From: Pasteurella sp049941595
GTDB lineage: Bacteria; Pseudomonadota; Gammaproteobacteria; Enterobacterales; Pasteurellaceae
Length of the DNA: 57,886 nt
NCBI GenBank assembly: GCA_049941595.1
Contig: JBNFNA010000010.1
Location: 1 to 57,886, forward strand
Reading direction: 5' to 3'
The notes beneath the pieces are model-generated. The model made no database searches. It was given only the letters and a program-made list of their open reading frames with translations, and was not told the origin of the DNA. The stretch's first letter is position 1, and every line of letters begins with the position of its first letter. This document shows, one piece after another, positions 24,930 through 33,633 of this stretch. Made by a program: the position numbers and the translations under genes.

Positions 24930-26335
24930 TCAAATAGGCGTCCTAGTTGCTGTAAATTTAATTTTCCTTGTTCATTCATTGGCATAAACTCAACACAACG
25001 AATTTTGCGTGGTAATGCAATCAGTTCTACACGATGGTGTAAATGCTGACGTAATAACGCCAATGCTTCTTTATTCGTTAAATGGCGATATTGTTCGGAT
25101 AATACCGCAACAATGCCAATACTTTCGCGAATTTCATCGCTAATCACTAACGCTTTGACTTCTTCAATTTCTGCAAGTTCTAAACAAAAGCATTCGATTT
25201 GTGTGAGAGATACACGTTTATCACCAATTTTCGCAACGCGATCGATACGCCCTAATAATTCAAAACTGTCAGAATTTAACCGCACTTTGTCTTCTAATTT
25301 GTACCATTCTGATGAAAGTAAGAATGGCGATGAAATCATTAGACATTCATCTTCTTCGTGTTGTTTGAATTCGATGCCCTCAAGTAAGAACCAGTTTTGC
25401 TGTGGGAATGAGCGATAAGCAATGGCGCTAGTTTCACTTGAACCATAAAATTCCATCACTTCACATTGTAATAAATTTTGTGCATTTTGACCGCTCTTCG
25501 CCGGCAGTTTCCCTCCCGATGAGAAAATGACTCGCGCTTTGGGGTAAGTTAGGTTTGGATCTAAAAAGCGTAAGAATGCGGGGCTACTAATCAGCGTGTA
25601 ATCGGTGTCAATTTTTTGCAATTGTTCCGGAATGACTAGACTGTATTCAAAAAATGGCATTCTAAAGGCAAAAGGTTGCAATAAGCGGTACATCAAACCA
25701 AGTAGGTGATTATGGTTGACGGTTGAGTACATCACTGAACCTTGAATACGTGTTTTCAACAAGCTGTATTCAACTGCAATTTGGCGATCAAAGAGATGAA
25801 CGTATTTTTCAATAATTTTGGGTTTTCCCGTACTACCAGAAGTAAAGAGTAAAATTTCTGCGTCATCATCAGCGATTTCCGGCATTACGAGATTATTTGG
25901 TTGCGCAGTCTTATCGTGTTGAAACAGACAAACTGGCTTTTCTAATTCTGCATAGAGCTTTTCATCATCAGTACAAAGTAATGAAAAATGTTCGCTAATA
26001 TCTTTTAAATGTGCTGCGGTTTGTAGTGACGGTAGCACGATTTTACGCTTGCAATGCAGTGTGGCTAATAACGCACATAACATTAGAAATCCACTCTTAA
26101 AGACTAACGCAATTTGTTTTTCTTCATCATAGTATTCTAGTTGCTGAATTAAAAATGCGGTATGGCTTTTTAAATCCCTCCAAGTGTAGTTACGTTTTTC
26201 ACTGATACAAATAAGCTCATCACTATTACGCACTTGATAAAGCATTTCCTTCAGTGGCACTAATGCCTCTCTGCTTGCGAGAAACTGCTGAGAAAGTTTT
26301 GTATTTAAATTAATTTGCGTGTTTTCGTTTAACAT
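24926..26335 (-). CDS. apeH: Aryl-acid AMP ligase, ApeH-like
   Basis: A 469-residue member of the ANL adenylating enzymes. The phosphate-binding loop is LLFTSGSTGKPKIIEK (about 163), with EFYGSSETSAIAYRS (about 287) and the GRIDRVAKIGDKRVS hinge (about 362). In aryl polyene biosynthesis ApeH activates the aromatic starter, 4-hydroxybenzoate in characterised systems, and loads it on a carrier protein. The frame reaches a TTG at 26356, but the ATG at 26335 is the more likely start; it overlaps the membrane-protein gene by 26 bases. Confidence 0.87.
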   Translation of the reverse strand: MLNENTQINLNTKLSQQFLASREALVPLKEMLYQVRNSDELICISEKRNYTWRDLKSHTAFLIQQLEYYDEEKQIALVFKSGFLMLCALLATLHCKRKIVLPSLQTAAHLKDISEHFSLLCTDDEKLYAELEKPVCLFQHDKTAQPNNLVMPEIADDDAEILLFTSGSTGKPKIIEKYVHLFDRQIAVEYSLLKTRIQGSVMYSTVNHNHLLGLMYRLLQPFAFRMPFFEYSLVIPEQLQKIDTDYTLISSPAFLRFLDPNLTYPKARVIFSSGGKLPAKSGQNAQNLLQCEVMEFYGSSETSAIAYRSFPQQNWFLLEGIEFKQHEEDECLMISSPFLLSSEWYKLEDKVRLNSDSFELLGRIDRVAKIGDKRVSLTQIECFCLELAEIEEVKALVISDEIRESIGIVAVLSEQYRHLTNKEALALLRQHLHHRVELIALPRKIRCVEFMPMNEQGKLNLQQLGRLFE

Positions 26336-26885
26336 ATTGGCGAATACAAAATTCAATAATAAAGAGAAGGCCCATTAAAATGTAGCTAATCAATCCGTTA
26401 TACCAAGTCCATAATGTCAGATCGTTTGATAGTACTGTGAAAAGCGCAATGCTTCCATTGATGATAAAAAACATACACCACGTGATCGTGACATTACGTG
26501 TATAAGGAATTGCGTGATCGGGGAAATTTTTATCTATTAAACGAGCCAAAAGCTCAATAATACTTGGTGGGTAGATTAAGCTGAATCCAAAAATCAGGAA
26601 ACCAATGACATTCATTATCACCGGATAGAACAGTAAGCTATGTTCACTTTGAGAAACTAAAGCAAATAATGTCAGTACACAACCAAGTATTGCGGATAAT
26701 AAAGCAAAATATTTCAGATAGTTGATCTGTTTTTTTGCTCTAAACACAAACAATAAACGCAAAATAAACAAGACAAACAAGCAAGTTACAATTGCGTTTA
26801 AAGGTAGCCTATCTAAGCTAAAGAAAATGAGAAAAGGATAGGCAACGAGCAATATGGATAGCAATAAATTCGCTAATTTATTCAC
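26310..26885 (-). CDS. apeG: APE cluster integral membrane protein (COG4648-like)
   Basis: A 191-residue protein with about five or six membrane helices (roughly 5-25, 30-48, 60-80, 87-107, 130-150 and 160-182) and few charged residues outside loops. A membrane protein of this size and position, between the carrier proteins and the ligase, is constant in aryl polyene clusters but its role is not established. It begins the base after the preceding carrier-protein gene stops and overlaps apeH. Confidence 0.8.
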   Translation of the reverse strand: MNKLANLLLSILLVAYPFLIFFSLDRLPLNAIVTCLFVLFILRLLFVFRAKKQINYLKYFALLSAILGCVLTLFALVSQSEHSLLFYPVIMNVIGFLIFGFSLIYPPSIIELLARLIDKNFPDHAIPYTRNVTITWCMFFIINGSIALFTVLSNDLTLWTWYNGLISYILMGLLFIIEFCIRQYVKRKHAN

Positions 26886-27137
26886 TTATTGCTCTTTATT
26901 CCATAATTGATCAATCACATCAACAATATCCCCGATTGTTCTGACATTTTTGAAGTTTTCAGGGCTCACGCGTTTTTTAATTTTATTTTGTAAATGTACG
27001 ATAAGATCAACGGCATCAATGCTGTCTAGCTCAAGATCATCAGCAATGTGTGATTCAAGTGTTACTGTGCTAGGGTCAATATCAAATAGCTCTTCTAAAT
27101 AGACTTTAATTTGCTCAAAAATTTCATTTTTATCCAT
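26886..27137 (-). CDS. apeF: Acyl carrier protein 2 of the APE cluster
   Basis: An 83-residue acidic carrier protein. The phosphopantetheine attachment site is Ser in DDLELDSIDAVDL (about residue 38). It lies one base before apeG and one after apeE. Two carrier proteins are the rule in these clusters, perhaps one for starter loading and one for elongation. No phosphopantetheinyl transferase gene is present in the cluster, so a housekeeping enzyme must modify it. Confidence 0.92.
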   Translation of the reverse strand: MDKNEIFEQIKVYLEELFDIDPSTVTLESHIADDLELDSIDAVDLIVHLQNKIKKRVSPENFKNVRTIGDIVDVIDQLWNKEQ

Positions 27138-27138
27138 T

Positions 27139-27399
27139 TTATACCTCGCGTTGTGAACGGATAAAATCCGCTAATGTTTTTACCGAGTAGAAATGCTGAT
27201 GAACTTCTTCATTTTCAGCGTTAAGTTGTACTTTAAATTTATTTTTAATGGCTAAACCAAGTTCTAAGGCATCAATGGAGTCTAATCCTAAGCCTTCATT
27301 AAATAATGGCATTTCTGTTTCAATTTCATCAATTGAAAGATCTTCTAAGTTTAGAGAATCAATAATCAATTGTTTGATTTCATTTTCTAATGTTTGCAC
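27139..27399 (-). CDS. apeE: Acyl carrier protein 1 of the APE cluster
   Basis: An 86-residue acidic carrier protein with the attachment Ser in EGLGLDSIDALELGL (about residue 41). It shares the LDSIDA core with its neighbour but is otherwise distinct, so it is not a recent duplicate. A good AAGGAGT ribosome site precedes it, inside the end of the acyltransferase gene, which it overlaps by 13 bases. Confidence 0.93.
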   Translation of the reverse strand: MQTLENEIKQLIIDSLNLEDLSIDEIETEMPLFNEGLGLDSIDALELGLAIKNKFKVQLNAENEEVHQHFYSVKTLADFIRSQREV

Positions 27400-28202
27400 G
27401 ATAAACTCCTTGTGATTGCTACCATTTCATCAGATGGTTTTAAAATTTGGGTTAAATGATTATTTAGCCTTCTCACAGCTTTTGAGGGGGGTAGACCTTC
27501 TTCTAGGTAAGGCGCAATAGGCTCTAATTGCTGTACTTTAATATAAAAAAAGGATTTTGTTTCAGGCACTTTATACCAAGGCATACTGCGATTTAAGCTA
27601 ATCGGCTCACAACAAATGTGAATAACACGCATTGGTACTTCACAACGTATCGCTAAATTTGCCGCGCCACGTTGTAATTTTAGTTCGCTAGCGTGCATTG
27701 GTGTTCTTGTGCCTTCTGGAAAAATTAAAAATTTTCCGCCATTTTTTAACCGATCTTTACAGGCTTCCAACAATTTTTCAGGATCAGCTGAGTTCGGTAT
27801 ATAATCTGCACAACGAACAACGGTGCGACAAAATGGATTATGGAATAAGGCTTCTTTAACTACACAATCCATTTCAGGTAATACAGAACCAATGAGTACA
27901 TAATCTAAAATTGAGGGATGATTCGCAATAAGTAAGCAGCCTTGATCTTGCTGTAAAATTTCGGCACCTTCAATTTTATAATCAATAATTCTGAAAAATT
28001 TGAGACTTTTTACAAATGCTCGGAAACAAAAGCTGATACTACGTTGGCTTGCTTTACGACGCGCATCGTGATCTTTATAAAATAAACGTAATAGGGTAAA
28101 CCATAGGTTACCTAAAATAAATCCACCTAGCCCAAAAACAACAAATGCGAGTCCAGTCCCGATTATTCTCCAAGCTTTATTTAGTTGCGTGAAAATTGCC
28201 AT
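27387..28202 (-). CDS. apeD: 1-acylglycerol-3-phosphate-type acyltransferase, ApeD-like
   Basis: A 271-residue PlsC-like acyltransferase. An N-terminal membrane helix (about 15-38) is followed by the catalytic motif LLIANHPSILDYVL (N-H-x4-D, about 105) and the substrate motif FPEGTRTP (about 176). It may acylate a glycerol or sugar carrier for the polyene. The frame extends to 28280 inside apeC, but the ATG at 28202 gives the normal length and still overlaps apeC by 22 bases. Confidence 0.82.
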   Translation of the reverse strand: MAIFTQLNKAWRIIGTGLAFVVFGLGGFILGNLWFTLLRLFYKDHDARRKASQRSISFCFRAFVKSLKFFRIIDYKIEGAEILQQDQGCLLIANHPSILDYVLIGSVLPEMDCVVKEALFHNPFCRTVVRCADYIPNSADPEKLLEACKDRLKNGGKFLIFPEGTRTPMHASELKLQRGAANLAIRCEVPMRVIHICCEPISLNRSMPWYKVPETKSFFYIKVQQLEPIAPYLEEGLPPSKAVRRLNNHLTQILKPSDEMVAITRSLSCKH

Positions 28203-28897
28203 TGTTGCTGTTCGTAATGTAATGAAAATTCCCGTTTTTGTTGGAAATAAGCACGTAAGAAAGTAAGTCCTTGTTGACACTCCGTTTCTTGCTTATCGCA
28301 AGTATTAAATGACAGTTGCCATTCATTCCCTGATGTAAGCAATAGACCTACTGCATATGCTTCAGATTTTTCATTCTCCGGAATATGGCTTTTGTAAAAA
28401 TCAGACACTTGATCATCAAAGAAAATCACTAAAACTGATTTTTTACCATTATCCAGAGCAAGCAATGCTTCCAAAATTGCAACACAGAACGTATTTTCTT
28501 CTGCCGCAATTGAGCTAATCGGTGAAGTTTGTTTGGCAAGAATGCTGAACTGCCCAGCAGGTGCATTATGTACAGCTGTTGCAAAATCTGTTGGCGACAT
28601 TTCTCCTTGTTGGAAAAAATTCGCCAGCAGTTTATATGTGCGGCTAAGCTGTCCATGTCTGCTCGCAAATACCACAAAATCAATTTCTGACTGTTGGTTT
28701 AATTCCAAGGCCAATTGAATTGCCATTTTATCTGCAAGCCCCATTCGACGAGCTTGCATCATAGGAATTAATGGAGTAGCAAATTTAGTGCCCGCTTCAA
28801 GAGGTTGATATTCTTGAGTTGCCCAAGTCTGCCATTGTGTTTCATCCGTCAGATTTGCACTGTATGCTTTTAATTTTGCGATATTAAACGTCAACAT
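28181..28897 (-). CDS. apeC: Chain-length factor-like protein, ApeC
   Basis: A 238-residue ketosynthase-fold protein (beta-ketoacyl synthase N-terminal-like). It is much shorter than a real ketosynthase and has no TACSSS-type active-site cysteine. The visible conserved piece is FATAVHNAPAGQFSILAKQ (about 112-130) with VFASRHGQLSRTYKLL before it. In characterised aryl polyene synthases ApeC is the chain-length partner of ketosynthase ApeO. It is therefore not a broken ketosynthase. It follows a lipoprotein gene and overlaps apeD. Confidence 0.83.
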   Translation of the reverse strand: MLTFNIAKLKAYSANLTDETQWQTWATQEYQPLEAGTKFATPLIPMMQARRMGLADKMAIQLALELNQQSEIDFVVFASRHGQLSRTYKLLANFFQQGEMSPTDFATAVHNAPAGQFSILAKQTSPISSIAAEENTFCVAILEALLALDNGKKSVLVIFFDDQVSDFYKSHIPENEKSEAYAVGLLLTSGNEWQLSFNTCDKQETECQQGLTFLRAYFQQKREFSLHYEQQQWQFSRN

Positions 28898-28916
28898 AGG
28901 AATTCAAAACAAATGC

Positions 28917-29333
28917 TTATTTAACAAAGTCTGCCTTTAATGCCACATTTGCCGGGAAGTGGCCTACGTGGCACTCGTATTGAGTCGTGCTAGAGTAAGG
29001 ATTGTTTTTGTAGTTACTTTGGATGTTAGAGATTTTATGAACACCCAATTCTTTCGCTTTGTGTTGCAATTGAATAAGCGCAGAAAGCATCGCACGACGG
29101 CAGGCAGAAACATCGTCTCTATTAAATGCGTTAGCAGATTTGCTCGTTTTTAACTCAGCAGCAACAACTTTACCACTTAATTTTGAGGCAAACGCCATTT
29201 TAATGCTTGGATCAAGTTTTGCTTTTGCTTCAGATGAATTCACAACATCACTGATTGGTAAGAACATTGCATCATTACGTGCTGAACAAGCAGTAAGAGC
29301 AACCATTGCAGAGATAAGTAATAGTTTTTTCAT
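28917..29333 (-). CDS. Small lipoprotein of unknown function in APE cluster
   Basis: A 138-residue lipoprotein with signal MKKLLLISAMVALTAC-SAR and a soluble domain with two further cysteines (SACRRAMLSALIQLQHKA and QYECHVGHFPAN), probably disulfide-bonded in the periplasm. The frame extends to 29402, but the ATG at 29333 has a perfect AAGGAGA site. It lies between apeR and apeC, on the operon strand, with 10-20 base gaps. I know no function; related small proteins are sometimes mislabelled as excinuclease subunits. Confidence 0.8.
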   Translation of the reverse strand: MKKLLLISAMVALTACSARNDAMFLPISDVVNSSEAKAKLDPSIKMAFASKLSGKVVAAELKTSKSANAFNRDDVSACRRAMLSALIQLQHKAKELGVHKISNIQSNYKNNPYSSTTQYECHVGHFPANVALKADFVK

Positions 29334-29343
29334 TTGAGTCTCC

Positions 29344-30582
29344 TTATTTCGTTGTATTAAATTTTTGGAAAATGAGTGAGGTATTAATGCCTCCAAAGGC
29401 AAAATTATTACTCATGACATAATTTGTTTGTTTTTCTACCGCACTTTTTTGAATGTAGTTGAGTTGTCCACAACGTTCATCTATTTCCTTTAGGTTAATG
29501 GTCGGGATAAATAACCCTTCATTCATCATTTCGATACTGAACCAGGCTTCTAATGCACCACAAGCACCAAGGGTGTGACCTAAATAGCTTTTGAGTGAAG
29601 AAACAAGCGGTTTATTAGCAAAAATATTGTAAGTTGCATTACTTTCCGCAATATCACCACGTTCTGTGGCAGTACCATGTAAACACACATAACCGATATC
29701 ATCAGCATCAATTTGTGCTTGTTTAATTGCTTGTTCTAAGCAAATTTGCATTGTGCTTTGCTGCGGCTGTGTAACGTGTGCGGCATCACAGTTCGTCGCA
29801 AATGCCACTAATTCAGCATAGATAGTTGCTCCACGAGTTTTTGCGTGTTCATATTCTTCTAAAATTAACGTGCCAGCTCCTTCACCCAACACTAACCCAT
29901 CACGATTTTTATCAAATGGACGTGGTGTTAAATGTGGTTCGCTATTACGTTGGCTAGTGGCAAATAAAGTATCAAACACCGCAACTTCACTTGGACAAAG
30001 TTCTTCTGCACCACCGGCAACCATAATGGTTTGATAGCCGTGTTTAATCGCTTCATAAGCATAGCCAATCGCCTGGCTACCTGAAGTGCAAGCGGTTGAA
30101 GACGGAATGACACGCCCTTGTAATCCAAAATATAAGCTAATATTTGCCGCAGTTGTGTGAGGCATCATTTGGATATAAGTTTGTGCAGTAATATCGTGTG
30201 TGTGATGCTCTGTTAACATTGTCGCGAAAGCTCTGACGGGATCTGTACTCCCAGTACAAGAACCATAAGCAACGCCAACATCGCCCGTTTTAAGAATGGG
30301 ATCGTTTAATAAACCTGCTTGAGTAAGCGCTTGTTCTGTCGCAACCACAGCAAGTTGTGATACTCGACCCATACTACGACTTTGTTTTTTAGTGATATGT
30401 GGCGGTAATTTAAAATCTAAAATTGGCGCAGCTAGTCGGCTTTGTAATCCATCGAACACTTCCCATTCTGGCATATAACAAACTGCATTTTGGTAAGTGA
30501 GCATTTTTGTTTTGATTTGCTCCCACGTTTGCCCAAATGCAGTGACACCAGACATTCCTGTGACGACAACTCGTTTTGTCAT
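29344..30582 (-). CDS. apeR: Beta-ketoacyl-ACP synthase, ApeR-like
   Basis: A 412-residue FabF-type ketosynthase with the full triad: Cys in SSTACTSGSQAIGYA (about 164), His in CLHGTATERGD (about 304) and His in YLGHTLGACGALEAW (about 340). It is the second ketosynthase of the cluster; in the described system the extra ketosynthase is thought to handle early condensation. Ribosome site AAGGAAT. It follows the ketoreductase by 20 bases. An uptake sequence lies near its 3' end. Confidence 0.9.
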   Translation of the reverse strand: MTKRVVVTGMSGVTAFGQTWEQIKTKMLTYQNAVCYMPEWEVFDGLQSRLAAPILDFKLPPHITKKQSRSMGRVSQLAVVATEQALTQAGLLNDPILKTGDVGVAYGSCTGSTDPVRAFATMLTEHHTHDITAQTYIQMMPHTTAANISLYFGLQGRVIPSSTACTSGSQAIGYAYEAIKHGYQTIMVAGGAEELCPSEVAVFDTLFATSQRNSEPHLTPRPFDKNRDGLVLGEGAGTLILEEYEHAKTRGATIYAELVAFATNCDAAHVTQPQQSTMQICLEQAIKQAQIDADDIGYVCLHGTATERGDIAESNATYNIFANKPLVSSLKSYLGHTLGACGALEAWFSIEMMNEGLFIPTINLKEIDERCGQLNYIQKSAVEKQTNYVMSNNFAFGGINTSLIFQKFNTTK

Positions 30583-30602
30583 TATATTATTCCTTTTTAA
30601 CC

Positions 30603-31328
30603 TTATACCATTCCACCGTTAATACCGATGACTTGGCGAGTAATATATGCAGCTTTGTCACTCATTAAGAATGCAACTAAATCAGCCACTTCTTGTGCTT
30701 GTCCCATACGCTGCATTGGAATGAGTGGTAATGCGTGTTTGACCACGTGTTCATCAAAAATACCAGTATCAATTAACCCGGGCGCGATACAGTTTACTGT
30801 AATTTTACGTTTAGCCAATTCAAGCGCTAATGCTTTGGTTGCACCAATTAAGCCTGCTTTTGATGCACTGTAATTTACTTGTCCACGATTTCCAACTTGA
30901 CCAGATACACTTGAAATCGTGATAACACGCCCACCTTTACGCGCTGAAATCATTGGCATAATTGCTGGGTGGATAACGTGATAAAAGGCATCTAAATTGG
31001 TGTGAATGACGGAGTCCCAATCATCTTCTGATAAAGCTGGGAATGCACCATCGCGAATAATGCCTGCATTTAGCACTACACCATAATAGCTGCCGTTTGA
31101 TTCAATATCTTGTTCAATCGCAGTACGGCACGCCTGACGGTCAGACACATCAAACTGCATTAAGCGACCGTTTCCTCCAGCCACACAAATTTGTTGTAAT
31201 GTATCTTCTGCACCTTGTCTATCCGATAAATAATGAACCACAACATCAAATTGCTGTTTACCGAGTTCAATAGCAATCGCTTTGCCTATTCCTTTGCTTG
31301 CGCCTGTCACTAAAACTGTTCTATTCAT
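30603..31328 (-). CDS. apeQ: 3-ketoacyl-ACP reductase, ApeQ-like
   Basis: A 241-residue short-chain dehydrogenase of the FabG type. NAD(P)H loop TGASKGIGKAIAIEL (about 8), NAG in VLNAGIIRDG (about 87) and catalytic YSASKAG with the preceding ITISSVSG (about 136-154). It reduces each beta-keto group during polyene extension. It lies 3 bases after the dehydratase and 20 before apeR. Confidence 0.92.
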   Translation of the reverse strand: MNRTVLVTGASKGIGKAIAIELGKQQFDVVVHYLSDRQGAEDTLQQICVAGGNGRLMQFDVSDRQACRTAIEQDIESNGSYYGVVLNAGIIRDGAFPALSEDDWDSVIHTNLDAFYHVIHPAIMPMISARKGGRVITISSVSGQVGNRGQVNYSASKAGLIGATKALALELAKRKITVNCIAPGLIDTGIFDEHVVKHALPLIPMQRMGQAQEVADLVAFLMSDKAAYITRQVIGINGGMV

Positions 31329-31331
31329 TGT

Positions 31332-31802
31332 TTACTCTTTATTCAATAGTTGTGCTAATTCAGTATCATCAGGTTGATAGGTTGTTAAACGTCCTTCGGC
31401 GGTTACCTGATTTTGCGAATTTATAATTTTAACATCAAAACTTGCCATTCGCTGATCTTGCATTAATAAATGTACATCAACTCGCAAAATTTCGTGCATT
31501 TCATAATGCGAAACAAAGTGTTTGCATTGTCTAGCACCGAGTAAAAAGCCGACTTTGGCTTGGCTGTTGTCTTTAATTTTACCTTGTACACCAGCCCATA
31601 CGCCCACCGATTGTGCCATTAATTCAATACTGATCCAAACGGGAACTTGCTGTTCTTGATTGACAAATAATCGATGTTTTTCATCAATTTTAATTTTAAC
31701 TTCAATATGTGTATCAGATACTTGAATAATCTCATCAACCAGTCGCATTGGATCGCGATGTAATAAATATTCACTGGCTTGATGTGATGCCAAATTATAC
31801 AT
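31332..31802 (-). CDS. apeP: 3-hydroxyacyl-ACP dehydratase, ApeP-like
   Basis: A 156-residue hotdog protein with the pattern LLHRDPMRLVDEI at about 13-25, typical of FabZ-like ApeP proteins, and WISIELMAQSVGVWAGVQ (about 57-74) as the central helix. With ApeI it should form the dehydratase. The frame extends to 31826, but the ATG at 31802, overlapping apeO by 8 bases, begins the conserved sequence. Confidence 0.85.
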   Translation of the reverse strand: MYNLASHQASEYLLHRDPMRLVDEIIQVSDTHIEVKIKIDEKHRLFVNQEQQVPVWISIELMAQSVGVWAGVQGKIKDNSQAKVGFLLGARQCKHFVSHYEMHEILRVDVHLLMQDQRMASFDVKIINSQNQVTAEGRLTTYQPDDTELAQLLNKE

Positions 31803-32997
31803 TATTTGTTCTCTTAAAAATAACACTCACATTGTTTCCACCAAAGGCAAACGAGTTGCTCATAATGACTGGTGAAAGTAATTCTTGATTATGTTGGGTG
31901 ATTAAACCAATTTTAGGCAAAGTATCATCTAAAGTCGATGCTTTGCTCGTTTGCATTGGTAAAAAATTTGTGGAATTTTGGCCGTACTTTTCCAGTAATA
32001 GACAAGAAATTGCCGCTTCTGTTGCACCCGCAGCACCTAAAGTATGACCGGTGAGTGTTTTTGTGCTACTACAAGGGACTTGACCAAATACACGAGCCAC
32101 AGCCAAACTTTCCATTTGATCGTTGAGTGGGGTTGCTGTGCCATGTAGGTTTAAATAACCAATATCTTCGGGCACAAGTTGTGCTGCCTCTAGCGCACTT
32201 CGCATCGCACGCTCTGCGCCCAAGCCTTGTGGTTCTGGCGCAGAAATATGATAAGCATCGCTACTTTCCCCAACGCCAGCTAATATAAGATCGCTTTTTT
32301 CTCGTGTTAAAATAAATACCGCACCAGCCTCTCCAATATTAATGCCTTTACGTTGTTGATCAAAAGGCGTATTGGGCTGATCAGATAAGGAGGCAAGCGA
32401 ATGGAAACCGTTAACGGTGAGATGACAAAGCGTATCCGCACCGCCAACAATCACCGCATCGACTAAGCTACTACGTAACATTCGTTGTGCTGATAAAAAT
32501 ACACGTCCACTAGAAGAACAAGCGGTTGAGATACTCAAGTGCGGTCCATTTATGGCTAAATATTTTGTGACAAAGCCAGAAGCCGATCCTAATTCTTGGC
32601 AACGATAATGGAAGTCGGGATCCATCGTCCCTGTCTGTTGGAAATGTTGGATCGCTTGTTCACCTAAATCAATGCCAGCGGTACTTGTTCCCATCACAAC
32701 ACCAATGCGGGTGTTGCCGTAACGCGCGATCAATTCATCAATTTGGCTTTTTAATTGATTTAAGCAGAACGCAAGAACCTGATTATTGCGACAATGATAT
32801 TCTTTTAAATGTGCTGGAAGTGTTGGCAATTCAACACGAATATGCCCCAAATAAGTACTACCATTCGCTAAAAGTGCGGTATCTTTTTGTAATAAAAAAC
32901 GGTTTTGAGAAAGATTTTCCCAAATTTCATCTTTTGATGAGCCTAAAACATTACAAAAAGCATAGTCCTGAATATAAATGTCTGAATTTTTTGTCAT
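31795..32997 (-). CDS. apeO: Beta-ketoacyl-ACP synthase, ApeO-like
   Basis: A 400-residue ketosynthase with the triad complete: Cys in SISTACSSSGRVFL (about 160), His in LNLHGTATPLND (about 295) and His in LTGHTLGAAGATEAA (about 330). In the characterised system ApeO with ApeC does chain elongation. It starts at the ATGA overlap with the lipoprotein gene and overlaps apeP. It is clearly divergent from ApeR, so the two are not a recent duplication. Two uptake sequences lie inside. Confidence 0.9.
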   Translation of the reverse strand: MTKNSDIYIQDYAFCNVLGSSKDEIWENLSQNRFLLQKDTALLANGSTYLGHIRVELPTLPAHLKEYHCRNNQVLAFCLNQLKSQIDELIARYGNTRIGVVMGTSTAGIDLGEQAIQHFQQTGTMDPDFHYRCQELGSASGFVTKYLAINGPHLSISTACSSSGRVFLSAQRMLRSSLVDAVIVGGADTLCHLTVNGFHSLASLSDQPNTPFDQQRKGINIGEAGAVFILTREKSDLILAGVGESSDAYHISAPEPQGLGAERAMRSALEAAQLVPEDIGYLNLHGTATPLNDQMESLAVARVFGQVPCSSTKTLTGHTLGAAGATEAAISCLLLEKYGQNSTNFLPMQTSKASTLDDTLPKIGLITQHNQELLSPVIMSNSFAFGGNNVSVIFKRTNNV

Positions 32998-33566
32998 TTT
33001 TTATGTGCTATGGAAAGTGTTTTAATATGAATTTTGTAATTAAATTTATGATGTTCTAAGTAAGTATTTTGTTCTAATTGCCATTTTTCGTAACGAATAC
33101 TGATGACTTTCTGCTGTTTGTCATCATAGAGTGTTCTGTGTCCATTTTCATCTAACAACATCCAACCATCAGGTAGCTGCCAGCGATAAGTAGGTAAAAG
33201 AATCAATAAAATATCACCTAAAACTTGGTTTGCTGGTGGCATCTTGCCTAAATGCAGTTGCTTTTCAATGTGAATTTGCTTTCCATCATAAGTCGCTTGT
33301 GCCAATTTAATACCTAAGGTTGAAAGCAATGTTAATTTAATTTGTTGTGGCGATGTTTGTAAGGCAACTAATAATGCGGCATCTGTTTTTTGTTGCGGGT
33401 AAGCAATATGCAGTAACTGTTGGGTATCTAAACTTGGTATTCCTTCCAATGACGGCAATGTAATTTTTGTTTGTTTATCTACAAAGTATTGGGTTGAGTT
33501 TTGCGTATTTGACTGACACGCAAACAACATCAGAAGCAAACTGAAAGTGAGAAAATGTCGCATCAT
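32994..33566 (-). CDS. apeN: DUF3261-type lipoprotein, first gene of APE operon
   Basis: A 190-residue lipoprotein with signal ending LMLFAC-QSN and a beta-rich soluble domain resembling the DUF3261 lipoproteins of aryl polyene clusters (TDAALLVALQTSPQQIKLTL; LGDILLILLPTYRWQLP). It may take part in placing the product in the outer membrane; unproven. Two consecutive ATGs exist at 33566 and 33563. It is the first gene of the operon and overlaps apeO by ATGA. The symbol follows cluster gene order. Confidence 0.8.
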   Translation of the reverse strand: MMRHFLTFSLLLMLFACQSNTQNSTQYFVDKQTKITLPSLEGIPSLDTQQLLHIAYPQQKTDAALLVALQTSPQQIKLTLLSTLGIKLAQATYDGKQIHIEKQLHLGKMPPANQVLGDILLILLPTYRWQLPDGWMLLDENGHRTLYDDKQQKVISIRYEKWQLEQNTYLEHHKFNYKIHIKTLSIAHKK

Positions 33567-33605
33567 ATTGAATACTTACCATTATTGGCTAAAAAAGTGG
33601 TCAAC

Positions 33606-33633
33606 ATTCTAACGGCAACAAGGGTAAATGCAA
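33606..33633 (-). promoter_or_regulatory. Promoter candidate for the APE operon
   Basis: On the minus strand TTGCAT (33628-33633) and TAGAAT (33606-33611) are 16 bases apart, 40 bases before the first gene. It is the only credible sigma-70 pair I see in the divergent gap, and no other strong promoter is visible within the operon's tight gene junctions. Confidence 0.4.

Noticed and set aside
28181..28897. apeC as a truncated, broken ketosynthase
   Set aside because: The gene is intact from start to stop with overlapping neighbours, and aryl polyene clusters normally encode a short chain-length factor of this size without the active-site Cys.
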